Below are positions 10,234 to 20,773 of a DNA stretch of 57,771 bases, one piece after another. Where the stretch lies: assembly GCA_003427395.1 (NCBI GenBank), contig BFEA01000421.1, forward strand, positions 24,079-81,849, in the 5' to 3' direction. The number at the start of each line of letters is the position of its first letter. The stretch's first letter is position 1. The notes beneath the pieces were generated by a model. That model did not search any database. It was not told the DNA's origin and saw nothing but the letters and a program-made list of their open reading frames with translations. This DNA is from Chara braunii. Its lineage: Eukaryota > Streptophyta > Charophyceae > Charales > Characeae. Both the position numbers and the translations under genes were made by a program.

Positions 10234-10499
10234 CGGCCCCCCCCCTCTATCCCTACTCTCCCCAATCCTCTCCCCCATTATGCGCCTCCTCTCCCCCAAT
10301 CCTTCCCCCCGCCACTTCTTACACTGAATGTTCCGAAATCAGTTCTGTCATACAANATCAGCACGCAGAATACCCAGTATCNAAGTAGCAGACGGGCTAG
10401 ATCAGGGAAAAAGAAACAAGAAGAGAGAAACGAGAATAGGGAAAGAGAGTTGGAAGGAAAAAGGTGGAGGATACGAAGGAGCGAGTGAAAAGGAAGACT

Positions 10500-10690
10500 A
10501 GCAGATGGTGAAGATGATAATGATGTCTCCAAAAGAAGATGATGATGGTGATGATGATGATGATGACTACAACAATGATGACAATACCGCCTGAAGATGA
10601 TGATGATGATGAACACAATGTCGATCATGACTTTAACAATGATGACGATACCGCCTAAAGATGATGATGATGATGAAGACAATGTCGATG
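10500..10690 (+). repeat. GAT-rich minisatellite
   Basis: A unit of about 74 bp containing AACAATGATGACRATACCGC, AGATGATGATGATGATGAA and ACAATGTCGAT, repeated twice, preceded by looser GATGATG repeats. Confidence 0.8.
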
Positions 10691-11190
10691 ATTGCACCTC
10701 CCTGCAAATGCGGAATTCCTCATGACAACACAAATATTCTTAGATGAAGTGAAACGGACCACCAGCAGACGACGAACTCCATTCACTGACCTCCCACTTA
10801 TTAGCTCCCAACAATCCTCCTCCCACCCCGCCGGACACACTCTGCTCTTCTCCTTCTTGCGACACGCCGACCTCCTCCACCCAAATCAGCAAGATGAAGA
10901 GCGTGAGTGATCACTCCTGAAGCGAAGCTCAAAAGAAAGCTTCACTCCCCTCCATATGGCATGTTGACCCGCAGCATCACTCACATGAAGCACGAAGCGA
11001 AGAGATGGCACAAATAGTGCTTTCAAGAGTCAGGAAATATTAAGTAAAGAGGTGTAAGCCTATTGTTGTCGTCCCCTTTCCGTTTTGCTAAAACTCTCCA
11101 ACACTGTCCTACTCCCTGCCAGGCTCTTCGAGGCCTCCAACACAGTCCTACTCACTGTTTGCTGGGCTGTGGTGTTTTATGCTCTTGGTT
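10691..11190. other. Unassigned sequence
   Basis: A small direct duplication around 11088-11160 (AACACTGTCCTACTC and AACACAGTCCTACTC). No gene seen. Confidence 0.35.
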
Positions 11191-11560
11191 TGACGAGAAC
11201 GACGCTGGCCGGTGCTGGAGCTGATTGCCCTGTGACCTGGTTGAAGCAGGCGCATGGGGCCTGGTAGAGAGATCTGGGGATCCGCCGAGGGAGGAAGGCA
11301 ATCCAGTGGCGAGCTGAGGGGGACTGTTGAGCCATCCTAAGGGCCCAGGGGTAGTCTTAGCAGTGAGAACACAACAGCCATGTTGGGTATTGGTCAGGAT
11401 GAGTTTGTCCCTGGAGTGTTGTGCCTGGTGTAGAGGAGGCTAGGAGTTGTTTAAGGAGTGTGAGGCCAGTTTTTGCTGATGTAGTCCATCCTTTTTAAAT
11501 AGAATATCAGATATCTTAGTCTAATTACACCATCATCATCATCATCATCATCATCCATAG
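11191..11560 (+). mobile_element. Family D element with (CAT)n tail
   Basis: GAACGACGCTGGCCGGTGCT, GGGGCCTGGTAGAGAGATCT and GAGGAAGGCAATCCAGTGGC lead to (CAT)n at 11530-11552. Here a partial and then a full SINE A follow, instead of SINE B. Confidence 0.8.
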
Positions 11561-11568
11561 TTTCAGGA

Positions 11569-11794
11569 GGGACACTGGGCCCGGTTCCCAGCACATTCTG
11601 ATACATCATCACAACATTGCATCTCAGGGGACGCTGGACCCGTTTTCCGGCAGGTGCAGCTCCCCACCAATCGACTGGAGCCCCCTGTAAGACAGGTGGG
11701 AAAAAAAGGAAAAGACAGGTAGGAGTGTATGCTCTTGCCATCACTCCTATCTGTTGTCACAGGTGGAATTTCTTTATTGAGAAAAAAAAAAAAA
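11569..11794 (+). mobile_element. Partial and full SINE A in tandem
   Basis: A truncated head (GGGACACTGGGCCCGGTTCC at 11572) is followed by a complete SINE A from 11627 (GGGACGCTGGACCCG, then CCCCACCAATCGACTGGAG) to the poly(A) ending at 11794. Confidence 0.8.
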
Positions 11795-11864
11795 GTTCTT
11801 CCAGGGCCTCCAGGCATTTTAGATCTGCATTCAGTCAGGGCCTCAGGGCTCGTCTGACCCTGCT

Positions 11865-12030
11865 TCAATCAGGGCTGAGCTGGGCAGTTCCTGCTTAGCC
11901 CTGGTGCCCACAACCACTGTCAGGTCGGGTCATCCCCTTGAGATGCATTGACAGGAGGGTGGCAATCCTGAGTGGTAGAAACTGAGGTAGGATTGTGGGA
12001 GTAGGGGTGCGCCAGGGGGAGAGTAGTGTG
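11865..12030 (+). mobile_element. Family C partial copy
   Basis: CAGGGCTGAGCTGGGCAGTT, TAGCCCTGGTGCC and CTGAGGTAGGATTGTGGGAG align with 39536-39680. The 3' half is missing. Confidence 0.65.
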
Positions 12031-13228
12031 TGTTGTTTCCGTATTACGAGCTACTTCATTGCCAACACAACACACTCCACCTCGTGAACTTGCGGAAGGT
12101 ATATAGTATATACTATACAGCCTATTTTTGCAGTCCAATATAGTCATGCCAAGGGTGCTTTTGTCTTCTCGATGCCTCCCAACTCTGCACTGGGCGGTCT
12201 CACACTCGGACCTCCAACATACATTTTGAGGAACATTGTTCTCCTATTATCCTATAATAAATATATGCATCTACTGTGGCACATCAACACATGCATCACT
12301 AGAGCACTGCCTATGGGACTTCCCAGCGGCACCCGAGCTCGGTGGTGGTCCCAGGCTGTACTTCCCAGTGGCGCCCAAATTCGGTGGTGGTCCCAGGCTG
12401 GTGGGACTTCTCATGGCACCATCAACAAGGCACCCATCTACCGTGGGGAGCCAGGGAACTGCTTTTTCGAGTGCGGACTTACCAAGTGACCCCGTGGGAT
12501 GCCTTTTCAATTAACCTCTTCAACTACTGTAACACTAGGATGACAGTGCTGATGATAGTGTGGAGGGCAACTTGAAGATGGTCTTTCAATTCAAACATCA
12601 TGCAATTATGTATCTGCAGGGCATGGCCAAGTGGCTGAAACTGTGATAAAACACAGTCCCAGACACTCCCAGACACAGTTCGAAGGCAGATCTATAATTG
12701 TTTTTCTTTTTTCTTTTTTTTTGAAGGCCAGGTTGTTGTAGAGGTTTGAAGCCAGACTATGACAGTCACCTTCCGTAGTCGGCCATTAGGTTATTCCGAT
12801 GGTATACAGAGGGCCCCATTCCTGATGAGAAACCCTCATATTTTCTCTTTTTTGTTGTGGTGTGTTCTTTAAAAAAACACAAAGTTAACTGTCTCTCGCT
12901 CTCATTCCATCCATAAACCATCACAGACCAGCCATAAACTTTAATCCAAAAAAGGTACAGGTGGGAAAATTTAATATAACTTGATTAGATGACGCAAGGT
13001 TCCCCACATTTGTGCGGTTGAGTGGCAAGTGCCCACGCAACCGTCTGCCACCAAAGAGGCACACTTGCACAGATATTATATAGTTTTTTTCAATCTATTT
13101 TAAAAAAAGAGGGAAGTGCCAAGTGCCCACTCACGGTGACTCACCTGTCTGCCACCGAAGCGTACAACTCCAGCCTTCCCCACAGATTCACATAGTACCA
13201 GACACAGATCCAAACGTTCGTGTGTACA
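12031..13228. other. Unassigned sequence with small duplications
   Basis: A 42-bp tandem pair at about 12318-12400 (TCGGTGGTGGTCCCAGGCTG twice) and a degenerate pair around 13030-13170 (AAGTGCCCAC and TCTGCCACC words). No gene recognised. Confidence 0.4.
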
Positions 13229-13371
13229 TTTTTTTTTTTTTTTTTTTTTTTGAGAGAACAACCCGATCGGGTGCTAGGTGTGCTGATAAGAGCAGACACA
13301 TCTAGCACCGTCGGGGAGGCTCCATCTATTGGTGGGGAGCAGCACCTGCTGGAAACCGGGTCCAGCGTCCC
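13229..13371 (-). mobile_element. SINE A, well-preserved copy
   Basis: T-tract at 13229-13251, GATAAGAGCAGACACATCTA, CATCTATTGGTGGGGAGCAG and CCGGGTCCAGCGTCCC. A good reference copy: about 120 bp of body plus tail. Confidence 0.9.
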
Positions 13372-13756
13372 TATGATACATCGTACAATACAGAGAATGC
13401 TGTTTGTTGTTCGTCGGGGCTGCGGTCAATTCAGACTCAGCTTGGGGCTGATGGAGGACAAAAGGCAACATGCTTAACAAATTATATTTCACGGACCACA
13501 AAGAATAAGCGCACCACAACACAGAGGGCTCTACCAACACGAAGCACCGACCAAGCCCCCATTCGTCCAAAAGAATTAGGAGAGCCCTCCGAGTTGGCCC
13601 ACAAAGGCACAAAAGAACTCTAAGGAATCTTCCCGCGACACCGGGAGCACTACTGCTTAAAACACCATTGAAGCTCCACCATATTCCATGTGCTCCAAAA
13701 GAGCAGCCCATGGGAGTGAAACCCACAGCAAAGACTCTCTAAGCCTCCTCGCGAAG

Positions 13757-13757
<1 letters not shown>
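13372..13757. other. Unassigned open sequence
   Basis: A minus-strand frame is open over about 13726-13274 but enters the SINE. It contains YSLWSVKYN, faintly like the LWAIWKxRN block of LINE C-termini. I do not call it. Confidence 0.3.

Positions 13758-13816
<59 letters not shown>
13758..13816 (+). repeat. (TG)n microsatellite
   Basis: About 29 uninterrupted TG dinucleotides. Confidence 0.98.
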
Positions 13817-14184
13817 AAGCTTGGGTGTTAGCATGCGCACACATACACAAAAACGAGGAGGGCATGGAGGAGGAGGACAACTATCGTCTTCTCTGGAACC
13901 CAGTGCACCTCATCAATGATTTACAAAAGCTCAGACTCTTTCTCTGGTCGATACGTTCATAATTAGGGTGCGTTGTTTTCAGGGAAAGATGATGGGCCAT
14001 TGGGATGAGGTGGAAGAGAAGAGCAGGATGTGACCAACAGAAGTCCTGGAGGTCCAGACCTGCCCGTGCATGGATCCGGGGACAAGATGGGTGCTGCGCC
14101 CCCTGCGGCCACCTGGACAAACATCCTGGCCTATAAGCGAGCAAGTTGGTTCTGAGACGACCACAATCATCTCAAAATTTCTCA

Positions 14185-14310
14185 GCCACCAGTACGTTTC
14201 CCAGCAATGTTTTCGGAGGTGTGACTTGCACGCTGCTGCAACTTTCAGGGCTCAGCCGCCGGAGCAAAATGGCTGGCAGTGCCAGCCGAAAGGAGGCCTG
14301 CACCAGTTTA
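14185..14310. mobile_element. Possible MITE relic, CCACCAGTACGTTTCC start
   Basis: Begins with CCACCAGTACG, as in the AAACCACCAGT family, and carries AAATGGCTGGCAGTGCCAGCC-like sequence. 28860-28985 has the same order (AAACCACCAGTACCTTTCC, then CAAATGGCTGGCGGC). The 3' terminus is not clear. Confidence 0.45.
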
Positions 14311-14789
14311 TTTTCTTTTGCGCGCAACGCGTTTCCAGTCCCGGAGAAAAAGTGCCCTTGAAGCAAGAACATGATTAGCTATGTGACCTTGCTCTCATAA
14401 AAAACTCGAACTGATCAGCGCCAAACGGCTCCGTTAGGCAGCTTATCGTCTTCTGCATGCAGAACAAGAGTCCATCTGTCACTCCACTTGGTTCGATAAG
14501 CATTTTGGGAAACCACAGGCAATTAATGATGGAAATGGGGGAGACAATGGCGATCACTATGCGTCTGAGACTCTGAGTCACAAAATCATTATGATATTGA
14601 AGTGAGTGCATGGATGTTTGGAAGCAGTCTGGTTCCTTGTCGAATGGTTTGGATCTTTGGACCAGGTCCCTTGACCGTTAGGAAGTGGACCGCCTGTTTC
14701 GGTCCTTGTCCATGTCATGTGTTTGTGTTTAACTGGGACTGCAGTGGTCCATTTCAAAATGTGGTGTAGATCAAGGCTGGTATGGTTCC

Positions 14790-14900
14790 ACTCTTGGAGA
14801 CTGCATCATGGCTGCAGTGGTTACTACGCTTGGCTCTTGAGGAAATTGAGGGCAAGGGTGCCGCTTCAGATCTGTGTGCTGTCATGCGGAGGGATCCGAG
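14790..14900 (+). mobile_element. tRNA-like SINE head, family H
   Basis: GGCTGCAGTGGTTACTACGC, GGCTCTTGAGG and a decayed B-box (GCTTCAGATCTGTGTGCTG). It matches the better preserved copies at 16330, 16755 and 16915. Confidence 0.55.
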
Positions 14901-15004
14901 GATGTGGAAGTACTCAGTCTGATCTGTACTTAGCTTGGTAATCGACCAGGAGTGTGTGGCCGTTGGGGGAATGGGTCATGTGCTGGATAAAGAGCATGTT
15001 GCGA

Positions 15005-15187
15005 CAGAATGCATTGGTTCCACTGTCATGGTATGGGAACGACTCAGTTGCAGATGAAACGGGAGCGGAAGAGTAGACAGTCATACCATCACTCTCTCCC
15101 AACTGTTGTAATGACTAGGCAGGTAAAGCTACATCAGGCGCCCCATGGGAGGGTGAAGAGGTCCATTACAACAATGATCAAAAGTTA
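15005..15187 (+). repeat. 183-bp direct repeat, copy 1
   Basis: From CAGAATGCATTGGTTCCACT to ATGATCAAAAGTTA. Identical to 15822-16004 except for one base by my reading. It stops exactly before the ambiguous base at 15188. Confidence 0.95.
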
Positions 15188-15422
15188 NCATGGGCATCTC
15201 CATCAGTGAGCTCCTCATAAAATGTGAAACACTCACCATTAGAGGTTCCCCCCCCTTCCAATAAGCCTGCTCAGTCAATCCCCTGGATCCCAGGCAATCA
15301 ATGCTGGCAGGACTTCCCATGGTTTTTCGGATGTATTCCAATGGAAAGCAATTCTGCTAGCGCACTGGTCACCAGAACAGGAAGATAATTCACCAGAACA
15401 GGAAGATAATTTCACTCACAAT

Positions 15423-15660
15423 CCGTTCACCGTAGGTAGAAGTGCGGTTCTCTGGGCTATCTGGCGAAGACGGAACACCTATGAATGGGAAGATGCTAGA
15501 CTGGATGGCCCGGAGTTCACTGACAGCATAAAACAGCAAATCCAAACCGATATTCAGGACCAATGGATCAAGGTAAAGGAAAAAATCCAGTTCAACTCAT
15601 CCAAATCTGAAATTAAAGAATTTTTTCAAAAATTCAGCAGTGACTGGCTGGGGGGAGGGA
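15423..15660 (+). mobile_element. LINE ORF2 C-terminal fragment
   Basis: The plus-strand reading contains AVLWAIWRRRNTYEWEDARL followed by SIKQQIQTDIQDQW. LWAIWxxRN is the conserved tail of the zinc-binding C-terminal region of plant LINE reverse transcriptases. It matches LWALWYKRCVYEREEVELEG at 42995. There is no start codon; the fragment is a remnant between two 183-bp repeats. Confidence 0.75.
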
Positions 15661-15821
15661 AGGGAGGAAAAATAGGGAGGGTGGAATGAGAGGGAGAGGG
15701 GAAGGAGGAGGAGCAAGCTATTACCAGAAACTACAAGTTATCTTTTAATGAATGGACGCAGGTGGATCCATCGAAACCTCTTCGCCCGGCCAACGAGTTT
15801 CCAAGTCTTTTCACTCTTCCT

Positions 15822-16004
15822 CAGAATGCATTGGTTCCACTGTCATGGTATGGGAACGACTCAGTTGCAGATGAAACGGGAGCGGAAGAGTAGACAGTCA
15901 TACCATCAGTCTCTCCCAACTGTTGTAATGACTAGGCAGGTAAAGCTACATCAGGCGCCCCATGGGAGGGTGAAGAGGTCCATTACAACAATGATCAAAA
16001 GTTA
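15822..16004 (+). repeat. 183-bp direct repeat, copy 2
   Basis: Near-identical partner of 15005-15187. It continues without a break into sequence leading to SINE A. Confidence 0.95.
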
Positions 16005-16066
16005 CAACAGGAGGCAGGATTATCGGGAACACAGTGTTCGATCCATATTTCACTCGCCAAATGTGA

Positions 16067-16205
16067 GGGACGCTGGACCCGTTTTCCAGCATGTGCAGCT
16101 CCCCACAAATAGATGGAGCTTCCCAGATAATGCTAGGGTAGTCTGCTCTTATCAGCTATCCTAGCATCAACTCAGGGTGTTTTCTTGTTAAAAAAAAAAA
16201 AAAAA
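16067..16205 (+). mobile_element. SINE A copy
   Basis: GGGACGCTGGACCCGTTTTC, CTCCCCACAAATAGATGGAG, TCTGCTCTTATCAGCTATCC and poly(A) at 16190-16205. Confidence 0.9.
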
Positions 16206-16990
16206 GAGCATGTTGTGACAGAGTGCCGTGTGTGGTGTTGTGTGTGTGTCACTGAGTGAGTATGGACACTGTGGCCATGCAGGGGTGGGGTGCATATTCA
16301 CACCGTTTTTGTTCTGGACGCTGTGACATGGCTGCAGTGGCTACGATGCTTCGCTCTTCAGGCCGAGTGTGCCAGTTCAAATCCCTGTGCTGCTGTGCGG
16401 AGGGATTTGAGTCAGCTGTGGAAGATTTGCACTTTGAGTTTTGGACTGAAGTTTTTTGCGGTTTGAGTTTCAACCGAACATTTTTGCAGTTTGAGTTTCA
16501 GACAACTTTTGTGCATTTGGTTGCGCTCGTGGGCTGAACTGCTTAAAGTTTGCAGTTTGAGTTTCGCACTGAACTTATTTGCAGCACGAAACCCCCTTTT
16601 CCTGTCTGAGTTTCGGCCAGGCTGGTCTTTTTTGCAGGACATGGTGCTGTGTCCCTGGTGTGGTGTTGTGTGTGTGGTGTGAGTTCAAGGACGCTACAGC
16701 ACTGGAGGTGGGCTGGATATCACGGCTGGTATGAATCCAGTTTTTATAACACTTCCAAGGGTTGTAGTGGTTACGAGACTTCGTTCTTGAGGCCGAGGAC
16801 CGGTGGTGGGCTGCGTGTTGTCCGAGCGCAGTGTGTTGATTGCCGTGTCCGTGGTGTGGTGTTGTGTGAGTGGGGTGAGTTCAAACAGTCCTGGAGGTGG
16901 CCGGTATTAACACTTCCAAGGGTTGTGGTGGTTACAAGACCTTGTTCTTGAGGCTGAAGGTGCCAGTTCGAGGCCGTGCGTGCACAGCGG
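16206..16990 (+). mobile_element. Cluster of three tRNA-headed SINE copies (family H)
   Basis: Units of about 190 bp each carry GTGTGGTGTTGTGTG, a GAGTTCAA word, and a tRNA-like part (GGYTGYAGTGGTTACGA, TTCGYTCTTGAGGCCGAG, CCAGTTCAAATCCCTGTG). The last motif fits a pol III B-box and the first resembles an A-box. Copies centre near 16360, 16770 and 16950. Between them (16430-16620) is a 35-bp repeat with CAGTTTGAGTTTC. Confidence 0.65.
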
Positions 16991-18149
16991 GGCCTGATGC
17001 CCTAAACGCACATTGTCCACTAACTATTGCAGGTCCAAACTCATACCAGCATTCTTCTGAGCTTATTCCCAAAATAAAACTGTCAAAGGACTGTTTTCGG
17101 TCTTCGTGCATGCTTGCTGTAGTCAGTTTTTCCATTTGATTGGCTGTGTACCTCGCCTTGCCCCATTACGATTGTCGAGAATCAGTTATGGGTCAAGGGA
17201 GGTAGGTAGCGACCCATGCCTATCTTGCAGGCATTGAGGCAAAGACAATATGTTGCAACCAATCAGTCACATATACGTACGTGTAGGTCGATCCTCAGTA
17301 ATAATTCCTCACAGTGCATCGGGGACATATTCGTCTTGACCCACATAATATTATTTTAAGACGGCACTGTGGCTCCGATCAGCTCAGATTACACTTACAG
17401 GTGGTCCACAATTTTTCGTTTCAGCTACCCTCGTATGACGTTTATTACCTCTCCGAGACCTCCCCCTCCAGTTCTGGTTGGTACTATGACTCCGTATGAT
17501 GGCTTTCAGTGGGGCGGTGTAGCTGACATCCAAGTCCAACCTACATCTTGGCTCTTTTATGACCCCCTTACCAGGCCTGGGGGTTGCAGCCCATATTACA
17601 GGGGGTTGCAGCCCATATTACCAGGGGGTTGCAGCCCATATTAAATTAATAAATTATGTATCAGACACCCCCAACAACCTGCCGAAAAGTCGGTGCCCAA
17701 CGTTCTTCTTCCATATTCTTGCCTGAAAGTATAATTGATAACCCCCGTCCTTCCCAATGCACGCTTGAATTGTTACCCCTCTCCCCAACTGTCCACCAGC
17801 GCACCTCTTTCAATGACCTTATTAAGCCGCAAACTTTAAGTTGAGCCTGGATTTACTGGGTCTGGGTCCCGTCACACAATTGTCGAAACGACAAAAAGTT
17901 TTGAGTGCATGTTCCCGCAAAGAGTGGCAAAATGAATCCCTTCCTATGAATAGTGACACATGCATCTTGCCACTTTCCGAGGAAGATGCACTCATTTTTT
18001 GTTTTTTTGTTTTGAGAGTGGTGTGGCGAGGCCCTTCGTCCTATAGGTGGCATCTCATCTGACATCTGATAATCAGACTGGGGCTTTCAGTTTCTCTTTC
18101 CTCCCTTTTCTTTCTTTCTTTCCCTCCTTTCTTCCTTTATTTCTTTGTT
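16991..18149. other. Unassigned region upstream of the transporter
   Basis: A triple tandem GGGGGTTGCAGCCCATATTA at 17579-17642 and a TC-rich stretch at 18090-18160. No upstream exon or promoter element of the transporter can be identified with confidence. Confidence 0.4.
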
Positions 18150-18299
18150 TTCTTTTTTTCTAAAAAAAAAGAAAAGAGAACGCCAGTCCTGGTATGGTAG
18201 AGGGAGTGATGCAGGCATCTCCCTCTAGAAGGCCTAGTGGGTGCTCCAAAAAATGTATTGGTGGGGAGCGGCACCTGCTGGAGACAGGTCCAGCATCCC
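18150..18299 (-). mobile_element. SINE A copy abutting the AMT start
   Basis: A minus-strand SINE A copy. Its tail is at the low-coordinate T-rich side and its head, GGAGACAGGTCCAGCATCCC, is at the high side. It ends about 80 bp before the transporter ATG, so it lies in the promoter, 5' UTR or a 5' intron. A weak acceptor-like ...TTCCAG at about 18350-18355 would allow a leader intron, but this is speculative. Confidence 0.8.
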
Positions 18300-18378
18300 A
18301 TTTCATCATAATAACATCAACCTTATAAACTTCCGGCTCTTGTGCGTGTTCCAGTTGTGGACTCCAGGGCTGCACAGG

Positions 18379-19875
18379 ATGGCGTCCGACCAGTGCAAGA
18401 ACAGTACCCACCAGGAGGTGCTGGAGGCGATTGCTGCTGCGTCCCACTTGGATCCAAACTCCTCGAAGGTATTGATATCCTTGGTCTGTGCCGTGCAGAA
18501 TCGCTCAGAAGATGCCGTCACCGGCACGGATGCCATGTTCTTGCTGTTTTCAGCATACCTTGTTTTCCTGATGCAAGCCGGATTCGCCGTGCTCTGTGCC
18601 GGTTCAGTGAATCGCACGCACGCGTTGACCATCATGCTTTACAACGTCATGGACGCTGCCGTCGGGGCCATTGCTTATTACCTCTTTGGGTACGCGTTTG
18701 CGTACGGAGGCCCACCCCATAACGGCTTCATTGGCACACGTAATTTCGCCATGCATAATTTCCACCACCCTACACTGGAGAATGGCAACCCTGTGAACCC
18801 AACGAGCCGTTGGTTGCACCAATGGGCATTCGCTGGGGTCGCAGCAGGGATCACCAGTGGTTCAATCGCCGAGAGAACGCAGGTCACAGGTTATCTCGTC
18901 TACGTCAGTTTCCTGACTGGATTCGTATACCCTGTTGTTTCGCACTGGGTGTGGGCGCCAAGCGGCTGGATCAGCCCATTCAAGATCAACCCTTTTCTGG
19001 GTGTGGGTATGGTGGACTTCGCAGGCAGCAGTGTCGTTCACTTGACGGGGGGGATTGCCGGGTTTTGGGGTTCGTGGATAGAGGGTGAACGCCTCGCCGT
19101 GAAAGAGAAGCGGGAACGCAAACAGGGAAAGGGATTATCTCTGCCGGAGCCGGAGGAGCAAAAAAATGACACCTTGTTAGTTCTTGGGACTTGCTTGCTG
19201 TGGTTTTCGTGGTATGGATTCAATCCTGGCTCCCTGACCTCTATTGTTCCCGTCGCGAACATTGCGAAGGATGTCGTCGTTGCGAGGACCGCCGTCACCA
19301 CCACTCTAAGTGCTGCCACCTCCGCATTTACCACACTCCTTGCCAGGAGGGCGATCACCGGGTACTGGAATGTGCCGGACGTGTGTAATGGTCTCCTTGG
19401 AGGACTTGCAGCCGTAACTGCAGGGTGCGCGGTAATTGAGCCGTGGGCTGCTATCCTCATAGGCATGCTCGCTGCATGGGTGTTGATCGGCATGAATGCA
19501 TTAGCGAAGCAGCTCTTATACGACGATCCACTGGAGGCATTCCAGTTGCATGCAGGATGCGGTTTGCTTGGAGTCACGGCCGCTGGACTGCTTGCTAAGA
19601 AGGACTATCTCATGCAAGTGTACCCTCGTTGGCAGGGAGAGTACTCCGGACTGTTCTATGGAGGAGGTGGAAGGCTGCTTGCGGCTCAGCTCATCGGTGC
19701 CCTCTGCATTACACTTTGGACGTCACTCACAATGGGGGTGGTATTTTGGGCCCTCGAGCTATTTGAATTACTGCGTATCAGCCCGGACGAGGAACGCGGA
19801 GGGTACGATAGCGCGATGCGCGGCAAGCCAGATAATCCGTCGACGGTTGCACCAGATGCAGTGATAGCTGCCTAG
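18379..19875 (+). CDS. AMT1: AMT1-type ammonium transporter, single exon
   Basis: A 498-residue member of the Amt/Mep/Rh family, which moves ammonium across the plasma membrane through a trimer of pore-containing subunits. Visible family motifs include the first helix around residues 52-76, QWAF near 148-151 (candidate outer Phe gate), GITSGSIAERTQ at 157-168, GFVYPVVSHWVW at 181-192, and DFAGSSVVH ending in the first pore histidine (His221). WYGFNPGS follows at 278-285, and YDDPLEAFQLHAGCG carries the second pore histidine (His391). The GLFYGGGGRLLAAQ block (424-437) and the LLRIS start of the cytosolic tail (464-468) are plant AMT1-like. Length is usual for the family. I chose the ATG at 18379 because the frame upstream of it, open from 18241, runs back into a SINE copy. 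No intron interrupts the CDS. Oddities are a highly charged loop (about 236-264) and an unusual C-terminal tail. A TGTAA at 19919 could be a poly(A) signal, but this is weak. Family assignment is secure; substrate and regulation are inferred. Confidence 0.95.
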   Translation: MASDQCKNSTHQEVLEAIAAASHLDPNSSKVLISLVCAVQNRSEDAVTGTDAMFLLFSAYLVFLMQAGFAVLCAGSVNRTHALTIMLYNVMDAAVGAIAYYLFGYAFAYGGPPHNGFIGTRNFAMHNFHHPTLENGNPVNPTSRWLHQWAFAGVAAGITSGSIAERTQVTGYLVYVSFLTGFVYPVVSHWVWAPSGWISPFKINPFLGVGMVDFAGSSVVHLTGGIAGFWGSWIEGERLAVKEKRERKQGKGLSLPEPEEQKNDTLLVLGTCLLWFSWYGFNPGSLTSIVPVANIAKDVVVARTAVTTTLSAATSAFTTLLARRAITGYWNVPDVCNGLLGGLAAVTAGCAVIEPWAAILIGMLAAWVLIGMNALAKQLLYDDPLEAFQLHAGCGLLGVTAAGLLAKKDYLMQVYPRWQGEYSGLFYGGGGRLLAAQLIGALCITLWTSLTMGVVFWALELFELLRISPDEERGGYDSAMRGKPDNPSTVAPDAVIAA

Positions 19876-20598
19876 TAAGATCCTGACAAGTAGACCACAG
19901 CCCAACCACACCCACAAGTGTAAAACACTTTAGATAGGGACAAGATACATGCAGACATTGCAGAGTGATGAAAGAAGCGTGCGTGCTGCATCTGACGCCG
20001 CTGTGTCTGACACCGCTGCGAGTAACCTTAACAAATAACTGGTCATGCAAGAGCGACCAGTTGATACGCTTGTTAGGAGTGACGGAGCCGCTGACAGTGT
20101 GGCGGGGTCGCATTCGTCCGATGGGCAAGTCTCAGTACAATCTACCGTACTAGTACGTGCCACGTGGTATTGCACTCCTAGCATTGCAATATATACTAAA
20201 CATAACTTACGAACATATGCGAGCGGCAATTTGATGACGTCGAGCCTCAGTACTCGTTCACAGTCTGACGTCAAATGGGCCCGCATAAGGCAAGACCACT
20301 GAAAGGTTAAGCACAATGTCATAAGCATGATAGTCAGAGCACCAGACTAGTACGCTTCTGAAATTATCAGATGTCTAGAATGAATTAGTCCAGCGGAGCA
20401 GATCACATTGACAGAGAAAGAGCAATGGAGAGATAAAGCTCCAAGGGGGCACACGACTCACCAATGAAGGATCCTGGAAGCATCCTCGGAGGATCGTTTG
20501 AAGGTGTGATTTCTATTTAGTGTGCTATTCAAATGCTGGTGCAGGTGCGGTTATTGGCGGTATTACTTCAATAGCAACTGACTGTTGGGAAAAGATAT
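19876..20598. other. 3' flank of the transporter
   Basis: TGTAA at 19919, a GCCACGTGG palindrome at 20158 and TGACGTC words at 20234-20272 that form a loose inverted pair. No gene. Ends at an N gap. Confidence 0.4.
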
Positions 20599-20773
20599 NN
20601 NNNNNNNNNNNNNNNNNNNNNNNNNNNNNNNNNNNNNNNNNNNNNNNNNNNNNNNNNNNNNNNNNNNNNNNNNNNNNNNNNNNNNNNNNNNNNNNNNNNN
20701 NNNNNNNNNNNNNNNNNNNNNNNNNNNNNNNNNNNNNNNNNNNNNNNNNNNNNNNNNNNNNNNNNNNNNNNNN
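20599..20773. other. Assembly gap (175 N)
   Basis: A run of 175 undetermined bases. Confidence 1.

Noticed and set aside
10219-10488. An open frame starting MYKRQRPPPS
   Set aside because: The first residues are translated Nextera adapter; the rest is C-rich sequence with ambiguous bases.
18241-18378. An N-terminal extension of the transporter by 46 residues
   Set aside because: The added codons are SINE A sequence in reverse; the family start fits the ATG at 18379.
19038-19577. A minus-strand frame of 179 codons inside the transporter
   Set aside because: A shadow of the true gene on the opposite strand.
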